A stretch of DNA of 18,050 bases from Collybiopsis luxurians FD-317 M1 (taxonomy: Eukaryota > Basidiomycota > Agaricomycetes > Agaricales > Omphalotaceae): positions 2,241-20,290 of the forward strand of contig KN834909.1 of assembly GCA_000827265.1 (NCBI GenBank), given 5' to 3'. A program made the position numbers and the translations under genes. Below, piece by piece: positions 1 through 9,922 of the stretch. The notes under the pieces were generated by a model, which saw only the letters and a list, made by a program, of their open reading frames with translations, made no database searches and was not told where the DNA came from. The number at the start of each line of letters is the position of its first letter. Within the stretch, counting starts at the first letter, position 1.

Positions 1-230
1 AAGATCATCGGTGGCAGGAACTGTACTGCGTTCAGTAATCTGTGGTTCAAAGGTACAATGAAAACTGAGATTAGCAAAAAATGGAGAAGTATTGGTAGAA
101 GAGTTCTCATTGTTATTAAAAGCAAACTTGGCAAGTGGAAGATAGTCCACCCAGTTGTCTTGGTTATACAACACATACGCATGTAAATAGGCTTCAAGAG
201 TTTGATTTGTACACTCTGTGAGGCCATCTG
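1..230 (-). pseudogene. Integrase C-terminal half of the older, interrupted Ty3/gypsy element
   Basis: Read on the minus strand from 230 to 1, this stretch is open without a stop. It continues the integrase core that breaks off at 13948 on the other side of the large insertion. It begins with D-G-L-T-E-C-T-N-Q, which is the family signature DGQTERTNQ with two substitutions (R to C is a CpG-type change), so it carries the third catalytic acidic residue (Glu). It then reads QTLEAYLHAYV, QDNWVDYLPLAKFAFNN and TSPFFANLSFH, all typical of the post-catalytic region of fungal Ty3/gypsy integrases. The gene continues past the left edge of the window, so its C-terminal domain is not visible. It is a pseudogene because the rest of the frame has several stops and the gene is split by 13.7 kb. 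Confidence 0.9.
226..230. repeat. Left target-site duplication ATCTG
   Basis: ATCTG directly precedes the first base of the 5' LTR and recurs directly after the last base of the 3' LTR (13948-13952). Five bp is the normal duplication for Ty3/gypsy integration. Removing one copy and the element restores one continuous reading frame through the older integrase. Confidence 0.95.
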
Positions 231-926
231 TGTTATGCCCTATGCTATTTTTTGCCGCTCTTTCCAACCAGTACACTCACAACATGACTCAATAATAGTC
301 TTACCAATCAACTTGGCTCTCCAAATCCGACACGCGTTTTGCAAGGCGAACTAACCAGTTGCTCATTCCAAACTTCTATTCACAAGGCCACATGTCTTCC
401 CGCAGAGTATAAAAGCCTTGTACCTACATCTCTCATGATAATGCTGTTATTACCTGAACTATCTTGATCTGTGTTGTTTCTGTTCTCTTGTTCACTAGTC
501 TATAATATTATTCTGCTTAACACTGAGTCAAGCAAACCCCATTGACACTGAGTCACTGACATATCCACTTCTCACTTGTCAAACCAATTGACAAGACTAT
601 TCGACTGCTGTAGCCTCTCAAATATTCTGTCTCGTAGGGTAAATGGACACCGAGTCACAAACCTTCCGAGTCAACCCTCATTAATACTGTCTTAACGAGT
701 CCTTTCAATATACAATCTCTAGTTGCACCAAGCTACTAGAATTGTTATTTGACACTCGAGGATCATTCCTCTATATCAAATACTCAAACTGTACAGGACT
801 CAATCACTTGTTGTACGTAGCAACTCCCCATCGCGTATTCTGTCTCGGCTGTGGTATAATAAATTACTTTCTACTCACTGAACCTGCTACAAGCTTCTAA
901 CAACAAAGGTAGTAAAGGTCCTAACA
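231..926 (+). repeat. 5' LTR (696 bp)
   Basis: Starts TGTTATGCC and ends GGTCCTAACA, with 5-bp terminal inverted repeats TGTTA/TAACA. It aligns end to end with 13253-13947, with one 1-base indel. By hand alignment the two copies differ at about 28 sites, of which about 26 are CpG in one copy and TpG or CpA in the other, or TpG in one and CpA in the other. It contains the TATA box and the predicted transcript start. Confidence 0.97.
408..414 (+). promoter_or_regulatory. TATA box of the 5' LTR promoter
   Basis: TATAAAA lies in the 5' LTR and is conserved at 13429-13435 in the 3' LTR. A transcript start about 30 bp downstream would fall near 438-440. This is exactly where the sequence complementary to the primer-binding site begins, so two independent signals agree on the U3/R border. 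The start itself is inferred. Confidence 0.75.
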
Positions 927-927
927 A

Positions 928-939
928 AATAATAGCATT
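928..939 (+). promoter_or_regulatory. Primer-binding site, probably self-primed (Tf1/sushi type)
   Basis: AATAATAGCATT starts two bases after the 5' LTR ends. It pairs over all 12 bases (one G-U) with AATGCTGTTATT at 440-451, the predicted 5' end of the element's own RNA. Two further pairs are possible beyond one mismatch (437-438 with 941-942). The polarity is correct: the 3' end of the putative primer faces the LTR. No TGG-starting tRNA-type site is present at the LTR edge. Tf1 and related chromoviruses are known to prime from their own RNA 5' end. Use here is inferred. Confidence 0.7.
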
Positions 940-954
940 CTCTCCATCACTGAG

Positions 955-3900
955 ATGTCTGGGGAATCTGCAAAACATTTTGTAAGTGAACAAGAAAGAC
1001 AGTGTCAAGAACAAGAACACCAAAGAGCAGCAAGAGCTACAAGGTTTCAGAGAAGAGAGGAGTGATGTGGAGCTTCTACACTGGACAACTGCTCAGTTTC
1101 ATCAGCACCTGTGAGAGGTGCCATACCCTCAAGAATGAGGGAAATTTTGGAACATAATGATAGAGACCCGTTTGACCTGGAAAATCCTGTCGAACACAGG
1201 TCTCCTCATGTTCCAGGACACCTGGTCTCGACTCCATATGTTTTGAGTCACTCCCAGTGAGGTCAGCCATATCATATGGCAGCTAGAGCTGACTCGAGGC
1301 TAGTCATGAGGCCAACACAAAGTGCCCCAATAACACCTAAAAAAGGAAGGGAACAAGAAACAATTCATTTATCAGAATTAACTCGTTCCCCAGAAGATCC
1401 TTGAGGTTTTAGTGTGGGAGTCAGCTCGACATGCCCCTTCCACACACCAACTCATCCTGAGAATGAGGATTATTATGAAGATATTGGCATATCTCCAACG
1501 ACACGATATACATCTATAGGGGCAAGACGCGAGGTCATCTCCCCATTAGAACATATCAGATATCCACTTCCTCTCACACCAAGAGAAGAAGAATCTAAAT
1601 TTGCATCGCAACAATCAGAACGAGAGACAAGTTGGGGGTTATACTCGTTGGGGCCACTCTCATTAAGGGGCCCATGGTCTCCATTCAATTTAAAACGGTC
1701 TACTCCAATAGTAGAAAGCGATGCAATACAGGCTCAGGGATTGTTGAGCCCAATCCCCAATATAGGTAGAAGAACCATCTTGTTGCTGGAGCAAAGCAGT
1801 CCATTACCTGCTCCTCCAATGACAGAAGAATTCATGAAGGAGACACAGAATTGGAACTGCGAGAGTTCCTTAATGTCCCCTCCCTATCAGAATGTTCATG
1901 TCATACTGTTGACAGAATTAACACATCAATTGGTTGATTTACTTCAAATCAATCAATGCACACGTTTCAAATTAATAAAGGCAATGCAATATTATATTTG
2001 AATTATTAATGGTCGAGACCCAGAAATGAAGGACAATTTCTGGGTACTAGCTGCCTATTTTTGGAAACATCTAATGCAATGACCTTCCCAGTTACCTAAT
2101 GGGATAAATAATGAAATATTCCAGTCGAAAGAAGTATACGAGGGAGCCCTATGGCTATCACAGCTGATTATGGATCCCAAATGAATGGAAATGGTGAATG
2201 AGGCCACCATAAGGTGTCTCGAGTCGATACAAAAATCGCGAATCAATTTTCCGCTCAATACAATAGTGGACAACAAAGAGAGGAAAACTCTGAACTCTCC
2301 TACATTATCACTATTAGATAAAGTGGAACAAGGACAATCTGTGAGAGCAGACAACCTTATTGGGGGTTACAGTTATACAAGTCAATTTTGGGACCAGCAG
2401 AAAATAGCTCAGGTGGTGAAGGAGTATTGTAAATCTATGGGAAATACTAATACTCCAAGCTATGAGGATCTAGAAGAGTCGAGGCAACTTCCACCTACTG
2501 AACTGGACTGCAGGCTGCTAATAGTACCTGAAGAAAGGGGTGAACACCAGGTGAGGACAACCGACGGGGTTTGGGAACTCAAACCCTCCTCAGGAAAGGC
2601 TTGAAGGGAGGAAAATGAATTCTTTTCAGAAAGAACTGCAAGACATTTGGCATTGCAAAATGCCAGTGACACACTGATGAGTGCAATAAATCCTCGAGAG
2701 GAGGATATTTGCCTAGCGAAGCAGTACAAGGAGAGAATCCATGGGGATGTGGGAGGCTCCTGGGTAATAAAAGCCCAGGTGCAGTCAGTGACAGATGAGC
2801 TGGAGGCTGCTAAGACCACAGGGGATCCTCATACGAGCCTCGAAACCCAAACCAAGCAGGAGATTTTCTCTCCCAGAGCAGAACATTTGCAAGCTGGAAG
2901 CTCGAAGGTACATATTGGAGGAGAAATTCCTCTCGATGCAGCTCTACGATTGGAAAGATGGGCTGCCCGAGACAAGTATGCTGTATCGACGACTTGTTTT
3001 GCTAATGAAACTCACCCTGTGGGCCAATATCCCAAACAAACAGTGACAGAGCCCAATTTGGGATGCTCCTTATGGCTGAATCATTTAGGATTCAGGACTG
3101 ATGGTCCGACATACCATAGGAGAGAAACACCCAAAGCTTTCCATGAGAATAATCACTTGGAAGGACCCAGTTGGAATGCCAGGGGTTTGGTAAATTCCCC
3201 AAACACTACTGGACCGGGAATTCCTTTCTCGCCTCAATATTCAGATCCTGGAAACACAGCCCGAGTCAGTGAACAGCAAAACCAATGGGAGACATTGGGA
3301 CCTAGTCAGGTAAAACAGTGGAATATGGCATACGCACCACCTTCAGGGGAAAGGAATGAATTCGAGAACGAAGGATTTAACTTTGTGAGAAGTCGAGATA
3401 ACTGGGACCTTTCATTTTCCGAAGATCAGCTCTGCCCTTCAGCTCTCGAGACTCATCGCCCAATGCCCCCATTAGAGAAAAAGGAATTCACTCCCCTACG
3501 AAATGTAAAGGGTACAGGAAAAGTGGTTAATCCTTTCGCTAGGGAATTGAGTCACCAGATTTCCCAACCACCGAGAGCCTCAGAAGTCCTCCCTCAACAG
3601 CCTGCAATTCAACAGATGGTGCATGTCTCACCACCAGTAGTTGTGGAAACTGCTCCTCAGGCTGCAGGATTCACTCCACCTGTATTTACAGCTGCTCCTA
3701 GGCAATACATCCACCTGACTGCCAGAAATTCTGACTCAATACCTGCAATTCCACATAGATCACCGGGACAAGTAACAAATGATTATCACCCTATCGTCTC
3801 GACACAGCAAGAACCGGCAAGAGTTCCAGCTGATCAATATTGGAGATCAGGGACTCGAGAGTATAGACCCTACATAGCTGAGCCAATGTATGACTACTCG

Positions 3901-5454
3901 AATTGTGCCAGTACCTATAGAGGGTACAGAGTAGCAGGAGCTCCAGGAGGACCTCCAGGAGGACCTCTGTATGGAGGAGTCATGCAGACGGGAGGAATTA
4001 GTGAGGGAAATTTGGAGAGAGAAAGAGATAGTAGAAATGGCAGTTTTAGAGGGGGATCTGGAGGTGGTGGACCAGGGGGACCAGGGGGACCTGGAGGACC
4101 ATGTAGCCCAGGAGGACCACCTGACAATCCTGACGATTGGGGTTCGAATCACAATGCATATTGGCACCCGGCAAATGGATGGGTAGCTGTATGAGGCCCC
4201 AGAGGTGAGAGAGGAGAACTGGGTCCTGCAGGATGAGACGCAAGTCAGATTCCAGAATTCAATCAGTGAAAAGATTGATTAAATAAGGAAGCAAAACTCG
4301 ATGTCAAAAAACCTGACCCTTTCAACAGTTCTGATAGGTGGAAATGGGAACCTTTCCTCTCGCAAGTCCATCGCACTTTCATGGCCAAACCTACTATCTA
4401 CGAGAATGACTCAGATAAAATTGGTTTTGCTGTCTCGTATCTGACAGGGGCAGCAGCTACTCACTACAATAATTTGCTGAAACAGGAAGAGGCTGGGATC
4501 CCTGTCCCTGCTCTCTGTACTTGGATTGATTTTGTCGCAGAATTCACATTGTATTTTGGATTATTCGATCCTGCACAAGACACACAGGTGAAACTGGCCT
4601 GGATCAAACAGATGGACAATGAATCATTTGCAACATTTATTATTCGATTCCAGGAATATGCATTCAAGACAGGATACAATGACACGGCATTAGTAGCAAT
4701 GCTCTGAGGGGCGGTAACAAGGAGTCTCGATGTGACAGTAGCGGCTCAAACTCATCCCCCTCAGAATTATCCACAATGGGTACAGCAATTCCAGGAGTTG
4801 GACAATTCAATTTGTGCAACCAATGCAGCTCATTCTTGTGGAGGAAATTCTGGTTTCAGGACATATAATCCTATGGCCCCATTGAATCCTCAAAACTCTA
4901 ACCCGCAACAAGGATCCAATAGTAATAACCCCCAACAGGCAGGGGGTCAACAAGGTAGGAATCAAGGTAATTGGACCACTCGACAAAGAGGAGCTGCAGC
5001 TTGGGACAGTAATGTAAATTCAGACAATATTAGTGGTACAGTATATGGACAATCTGAAGACTTTGCAAGCACCTCGAGTCAGAATAGAAATAGTGGAGAA
5101 AGCTTAGAAAATCAGGGAGGAAACAATGGAGTCTTGAAAAACCCAGAAGACGAAGAATTCCTATGGGCAATTCAAGCTGCCAGGATCCCTGAGCAAGTCG
5201 AAGAGTTCCGTCGATGTTGTAAACTGGGACTCTGCTATAATTGTGGTGGATCAGACCATATTGGTAAAGATTGCAAGAATAGGGAGAATTGGGACCCTCC
5301 AAAAAATGGAACTTCAGGTATAAACAATCAATGAAGTGACCAGTTGAGGGCTGCAACCTTTACTCTAGAAGGGGACCCGCCTAACAATGAGATTTGGAAT
5401 GTCGAGATGGAAAATGACTTGGGAAAAGCAGAGGGGATTCCAGAGACACACTGA
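955..5454 (+). pseudogene. gag: Giant gag (about 1,499 codons) broken by 13 in-frame TGA codons
   Basis: The ATG at 955 is 28 bases after the LTR, and one frame stays free of TAA and TAG up to 5452. Premature TGAs start at 1063, 1258, 1402, 1999, 2080, 2182, 2602, 4192, 4234, 4267, 4276, 4705 and 5332; the TGA at 5452 is taken as the natural end because it lies just past the frameshift site. Visible parts are a long unrecognised Glu/Ser/Pro-rich N-terminal region of about 1,000 residues, a Gly-Pro-rich collagen-like tract (3938-4233), a Retrotrans_gag-like capsid domain (about 4310-4740), an Asn/Gln-rich linker, and a canonical CX2CX4HX4C zinc knuckle (CYNCGGSDHIGKDC, 5233-5274). The last two are the capsid and RNA-binding parts of known Gag proteins. 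The stops most simply reflect CGA to TGA changes. Ordinary fungal Ty3/gypsy Gags lack such an N-terminal extension. Confidence 0.88.
3938..4233 (+). other. Collagen-like Gly-X-Y tract inside gag
   Basis: The gag frame encodes runs such as GAPGGPPGGP, then GGSGGGGPGGPGGPGGP and, past the TGA at 4192, GPRGERGELGPAG. The DNA is a degenerate GGACCW-type repeat, not a perfect microsatellite, and the Gly-X-Y periodicity continues through diverged codons. This suggests selection on protein sequence. It lies just before the capsid-like domain. Its function is unknown; a flexible or trimerising spacer is a guess. Confidence 0.7.
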
Positions 5455-5484
5455 GAGCAGCCTGGAATCCAAAAAACCCTGCTC
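5421..5484 (+). promoter_or_regulatory. -1 ribosomal frameshift signal: slippery heptamer plus H-type pseudoknot
   Basis: In the gag frame the codons read ttG GGA AAA, the canonical X XXY YYZ heptamer GGGAAAA (5421-5427). After a 7-nt spacer (GCAGAGG) there is a perfect 9-bp stem: GGATTCCAG (5435-5443) pairs with CTGGAATCC (5462-5470). The loop segment GAGCAG (5455-5460) pairs perfectly with CTGCTC (5479-5484). That gives an H-type pseudoknot with S1 of 9 bp, L1 of 11 nt, S2 of 6 bp, a 1-nt junction and an A-rich 8-nt loop AAAAAACC. The gag TGA (5452-5454) lies in loop 1. A -1 slip enters the pol frame, which is open from here to 5922. Confidence 0.88.
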
Positions 5485-5582
5485 AAGTGGTCTGTTGTGG
5501 GGCAGTAATAGAAAAAACATCCCCAGCTTGTCTCTCATCTTGCTCTAACAACTCATTTCTCGTCTCGACACATTTCCCCTTC

Positions 5583-5888
5583 TCTGATTCCAAAAATCTA
5601 AGCTATAATACTCTTATTGATTCAGGCGTGACTTGTTCTTTTATTGATAAAAACCTTGCGGAAAAATTCCCAAAAAATATCTCTGATTTAGATACTCCAA
5701 TTCCACTTGAATTATTCAATGGACAGCCAACTTTGGCAGGGGATATAATAAAAATTTTTAAAGATACTATCAGCTTCACTGACGGTTCAATTCAAACAGT
5801 CGAATTCCTAGTAACCCAACTACACCCAATGGCTCCTATCGTGTTAGGTTTACCATGGCTCAAAGAATTCAATCCTGAAATAAATTGG
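5583..5888 (+). other. Aspartic protease domain of pol
   Basis: The retropepsin signature is TLIDSGVTCSFID, with the catalytic DSG at 5619-5627. It is followed about 70 residues later by IVLGLPWLKEFNPEINW (from 5838), the usual ILG-x-PWL C-terminal motif of Ty3/gypsy proteases. The residue after DSG is Val where Ala is commonest. No stop falls within the domain; the first TGA follows at 5922. It would cleave Gag and Gag-Pol. Confidence 0.85.
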
Positions 5889-6692
5889 AAGGATTTGACT
5901 TTGACATTCCAAGGAAGAGAATGAATTTCAGCTTCACTAGTTGATTTGTTCACCGGTACATGGAACTTGAATACTAACAAGACACAGGATACATCAATCC
6001 CTGACTTGAAACACAAATCAGCCTATAATGAACAAGAAAATGGGGATGTAGACTTGTTGGTTTTGGAATTCAATGAATGGTTGCTTTATACAAATTGGGC
6101 TAATGATTACAACAAGGATCTCAAAAAATGGAAAAATAAATACAATATAGGGGAAAATGGAAATGGATACTCTGAGAAAGCATTGAAAGCTTGGGCAGAA
6201 AGGATTGATGAAAGAAGTTCGAAACTGCCAACATACAAGCAGAAACAGAGATGGATATATAAACGAGTCAGAAAATTGCATCAGGATTCTATTCCACAAG
6301 GCCTGTCGACAAGGGTATTAAATATCTCAAAAACCTCTGCACTCCAGCAACGGAGAAAACGTATGAAACAAGGAATGAAGATAGAAAAACCTGAAAAGGT
6401 TGAAAGGAGAATGGGTCCAAACCTCCCAGGCAAGGCAGTAAGTCTCATCAGTGCAGCTGCAATGGACACTATAATATGAGACGGGATGCCTGCCTATTTC
6501 CTGCATATCACCACAGTCTTGAATCAAGTGAATAATGATGATACCATGAATACAGAAAAATCTGCAACTCATGAGTTGATTCAAGGAAATAGGGAAGTTA
6601 CAGAAAAACTTCCGACAGAAGCAGAGACTGGAGAATCTCGAAAAGACAAAGAAGAGATACTCAAACATGTTCCTGAGAAGTATTGAGACTTC

Positions 6693-8040
6693 TTGGACAT
6701 GTTCTCCCCAGGAGAGGTGAAGGTCTTACCTCCACACTGTCCATACAATTTAAAAATTGAGACAGAAGGGGACTCAGCCCCTCCCTTTGGGAAACTCTAT
6801 AACATGTCAGAAACAGAACTAAAAGCCCTAAAGGATTATATCAATGATATGCTAGGGAAAGGGTTTATTAGAGCCTCCAACTTGCCTGCTGGGGCTCCAG
6901 TTCTATTTATAAAAAAGAAGGATGGAAGCCTAAGGCTTTGTGTTGACTATCGGGCCTTAAATTGAATCACAAGAAAGAATAGGTATCCCTTACCCCTTAT
7001 AGGCCCACTTGTTGACCAACTACGAAGGGCAAAATATTTTACAAAACTTGATTTGAGAGCAGGATATAACAATGTCTGAATAGCGGAAGGCCACAAGTGG
7101 AAAACAGCATTTCATATGTGATACGGATCCTACGAAATGTTGGTAATGCCTTTCGGGTTAACAAATGCCCCCTTGGCTTTCCAATTTTTTATGAACAACA
7201 TTTTCCATGATTTACTGGATGTATGCGTGGTTATTTACTTGGATGACATTCTCATTTATTTGGATGACAAAAAAACCCACAAGGAACAAGTCCGAAAGGT
7301 ATTACAAAGGCTATGAGACAACCACCTACATGCGAAACCAGAAAAATGCAGTTTCAATACTGACACAGTTGAATATTTGGGGGTATTAATAAATCCTAAA
7401 GGAGTGTTGATGGATCAGTCAAAAGTCAAAGCCATAACATCTTGGCCGGTTCCACGGAATATAAAAGAACTGCAATCATTCCTGGGTTTTGCAAATTTCT
7501 ATTGCAGATTTATTGACAATTATAGCGGCATAACAAAAGCCCTAATGTCACTACTGCAAAAGGATGCCATTTGGCATTGGGATGAGTCGTGTCAAAGGTG
7601 TTTCAATTTATTAAAAAATGCCTTTACACATGCCCCGGTGCTATGACATTTCGACCCAGAACTTCTGATTATTCTGGAATGTGATGCATTGGATTGGGCA
7701 ATAGCAGCAATATTGTCTCAGCTGGATCCAAAAACTGGAGAAATACATCCGATTGCTTTTCATACTAGGTCCATGATACCAGCAGAAATAAATTACAATA
7801 TTTACGACAAGGAGCTACTGGCTATCATGGAATGTTTTAAAGTTTGGAGAGCCTATTGTGACAGATCGAGGTTCCAAATCCAAGTTTATTCTGATCACAA
7901 TAACCTGCAGTGGTTTACAACTACCAAACAGCTGTCAGCGAGACAAGCGAGGTGGTCAGAGGCCTTATCAGGATTCGACTTCCGAATCAACTATAGACCT
8001 GGAACTTTGGGAGCAAAACCAGATGCTTTGACGAGACGAG
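6693..8040 (+). other. Reverse transcriptase and RNase H domains of pol
   Basis: RT starts near [10 protein letters not shown] and shows [11 protein letters not shown], motif [14 protein letters not shown] (Asp at 7050), MPFGLTNAP and the active site YLDD at 7236-7247. Seven codons later IYLDDKK looks like a second YLDD; it is probably a chance product of substitutions in the usual S-E-D-K segment. FLGFANFYCRFI ends the thumb region. RNase H follows from about 7650, with CDALDWAIAAILSQ, YDKELLAI, YSDHNNLQWF and KPDALTRR giving the D-E-D-D set. Five TGAs (6963, 7077, 7119, 7314, 7644) interrupt it. Confidence 0.93.
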
Positions 8041-8216
8041 CAGATGTATACCCAAAGAAAGGAATCAATAGGGACTCTGCCAGAGCAGGAAGAGAGCAGA
8101 TATTGATTCCTCCAGAACAACTCAATGCAGCATTGCTTTTGAATGAGGATTTGTTATTAGAACAGATTCGAAAGGCGGAACAAGATGAATTCATGCAAGA
8201 CACAGTAAAGCAGATT

Positions 8217-9305
8217 TGAGAAGGAAGGATTAACAATGTGGTATTTGAAAATGGGTTACTTAAATGACAAGGTCAGATATATGTCCCTAATAACACAGAC
8301 CTTCAACGAGACATACTATCTGCCTATCATGATCATGCACTTAGAGGACATCCAGGCAAGAAGAAAACAAAAAAGATACTCAATCAGTTGTTCTTTTGGA
8401 AAGGAAGCAGCAAGGACATACATCACTATGTACAAAGCTGCCATACTTGTATAAGATCCAAGGCTAGAAGAACTCTCCGATATGGGAATCTAAAACTGCT
8501 ACCCATTGGGCAAAGACCCTGGAGTTCAATTGCAATGGACCATATAGTACAACTCCTGAAAGCAGGAAAGGAACAATTCGATGCAATCCTAGCAGTAGTA
8601 GATCGGCTCACAAAACAAGCCATCTATATTCCCTGTCACACAACAGACACTGCAAAAGAATTTGCAAGACTGTTCCTTGAAAATGTATTCTCGAAACATG
8701 GGCTACCAATGGATATCATCTCAGATCGAGGAAGCTTGTTCATCTCCCAGTTTTGGAAGGAGTTGTGTAAGATACTTGGTATTGAGTCTTGTCTCTCGAC
8801 GGCATATCACCCTCAAATGGATGGGCAGACAGAGAGAACTAATCAAAGCCTCAAAGGATACCTAAGAATCTATACATCTTATGACCAAGACGACTGGGAT
8901 GCCTTATTACCTATTGCAGAATTCGTATACAACAACATGCCCCATTCAACTACAGGATTAACATCCTTCTTTGCGAATAAAGGTTACCATCTGAAACTTT
9001 CAATCAACCTTTCAAAGGTGAACAACTTGGAAGCAAACCAGTATGGTACTGAGTTAAAAGAAATACACAAATATTTAAAACAACACATATACGAAGCAAA
9101 CAAGGCAGCAGCGAATCAGTTCAATCGCCACTGTGCTGGAAATCCTGATTGGAAAAAGGGCAACCAAGTCTGGTTGGACATGGGTAACATCTGAACAAGA
9201 AGGCCTACCAAAAAATTGGATCACAAGTGGGCAGGACCCTATACAATACTCGATAAAATAGGATCTCATGCCTATCAACTTGAGTTACCAGGGGACCTAC
9301 AATGA
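8217..9305 (+). other. Integrase domain of pol
   Basis: The N-terminal zinc-binding part has His residues in YHDHALRGHPG (8325-8360) and the Cys pair CHTC (8439-8450). The catalytic D-D-E core is intact: Asp in AMDHIVQL (8538), Asp in SDRGSLFISQFW (8724) and Glu in DGQTERTNQ (8832). The usual W-A-G-P-Y and H-N-V-F-H-V C-terminal motifs follow after the TGAs at 9192 and 9303. Two TGAs (8217, 8265) lie before the zinc-binding part. Confidence 0.93.
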
Positions 9306-9407
9306 ATCCATAATGTATTCCATGTCGATAGACTAAAACCCCATCATCCGGATCCTTTCCAGTGAGTCGTATTGCCACCTCCACCAATCTTCATTAAAGG
9401 AGAACCG

Positions 9408-9566
9408 GAATATGAAGTCGAGTCAATAAAAGACAGTCATCCAATGGGAGAAATGGACAGAGGAATCCAGTACTTGATCAAATGGAAAGGGTATGACGAG
9501 GAGTCCTGGATTCTCTGGAAAGGTATGGTAGGAAGTATTGATTTGATTCATGAGTGGGAGAAAACA
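9408..9566 (+). other. C-terminal chromodomain
   Basis: EYEVESIKDS, a short linker, then IQYLIKWKGYDEESW and a closing helix LIHEWEK match a chromodomain. Such domains sit at the end of integrase in chromoviruses and direct insertion to modified chromatin. One usual aromatic residue is not obvious in the segment after WKGYDEE, so methyl-lysine binding cannot be assumed. A TGA follows at 9579, and about 31 more codons run to the TAA at 9675. Confidence 0.85.
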
Positions 9567-9715
9567 CATCCGAGGAAATGAAAGTTACCTCTCGAGCTCC
9601 TCAAAGAACTCGAATGCCTAGCCCTGCGAGACAAGGAGGAAAGGGAGTTGAGACAAGCAGCTGAAGCTGTCATTTAATCGGGAGAAACAACTCTCAAAAT
9701 CAAAACCTCAACCTT

Positions 9716-9728
9716 AAAGGGGGGGTAA
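9716..9728 (+). promoter_or_regulatory. Internal polypurine-tract-like sequence directly after pol
   Basis: CCTTAAAGGGGGGGTAA (9712-9728) lies 35 bp past the pol stop. It closely matches CCTTAGGGGGGGTAA (13238-13252) at the edge of the 3' LTR: both have CCTTA, seven G and TAA. In a standard chromovirus the 3' LTR would start here. It may be a relic of the ancestral 3' end or act as a central plus-strand primer. The remaining bases up to 9922 are AT-rich, with no feature I recognise. Confidence 0.6.
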
Positions 9729-9922
9729 AAGCAATACTTCAAGTTTTTGTTTCCAATTTCTCGACACGTTTCTTTCTATTATTATCAAAAATCATAACAA
9801 AGTCATAATTCCATTTCAGGGAAACAAAGCATACAGTGGGCATAGATTGGGATATACAGGTACAGAAGGCTGGAACAGAGGGACTAATCAAAGGACGACT
9901 CGATTAATTTGTCATGTTCAGC

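Larger units (their letters stand above)
5427..9677 (+). pseudogene. pol: pol polyprotein (PR-RT-RNase H-IN-chromodomain), broken by 14 TGA codons
   Basis: Entered by -1 frameshifting, the pol frame runs about 1,417 codons to the TAA at 9675-9677, the first non-TGA stop in the frame. Premature TGAs start at 5922, 6477, 6684, 6963, 7077, 7119, 7314, 7644, 8217, 8265, 9192, 9303, 9363 and 9579. At several sites relatives have Arg, for example after RALN, after YNNV, before YGSYE, after LQRL and after EKY. The domain order is protease, a Lys-rich spacer of about 190 residues (about 5946-6480), reverse transcriptase, RNase H, integrase and chromodomain. Catalytic residues are intact in all four enzymes, so damage is almost confined to CGA-derived stops. 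It normally makes DNA from the element's RNA and inserts it; here it would need recoding at 14 stops. Confidence 0.95.

Noticed and set aside
940..970. A tRNA-type primer-binding site (TGGGGAATCTG near 961)
   Set aside because: It lies about 35 bases from the LTR edge and inside gag, whereas such sites normally abut the LTR; the self-complementary site is correctly placed.
3847..4243. Antisense and alternative frames with Pro- and Trp-rich products over the Gly-rich tract
   Set aside because: They are by-products of the GGACCW-type repeats of the collagen-like gag region.
7207..7389. Separate small open frame overlapping RT
   Set aside because: It is a shadow of the RT active-site region, which reads correctly in the pol frame.
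955..9677. Nuclear reassignment of UGA to an amino acid, or programmed read-through of many UGAs
   Set aside because: Conserved pol sites with TGA are normally Arg, which fits CGA decay. Trp is encoded by TGG throughout, the gag end uses TGA, and the LTRs show the same CpG decay outside coding sequence.
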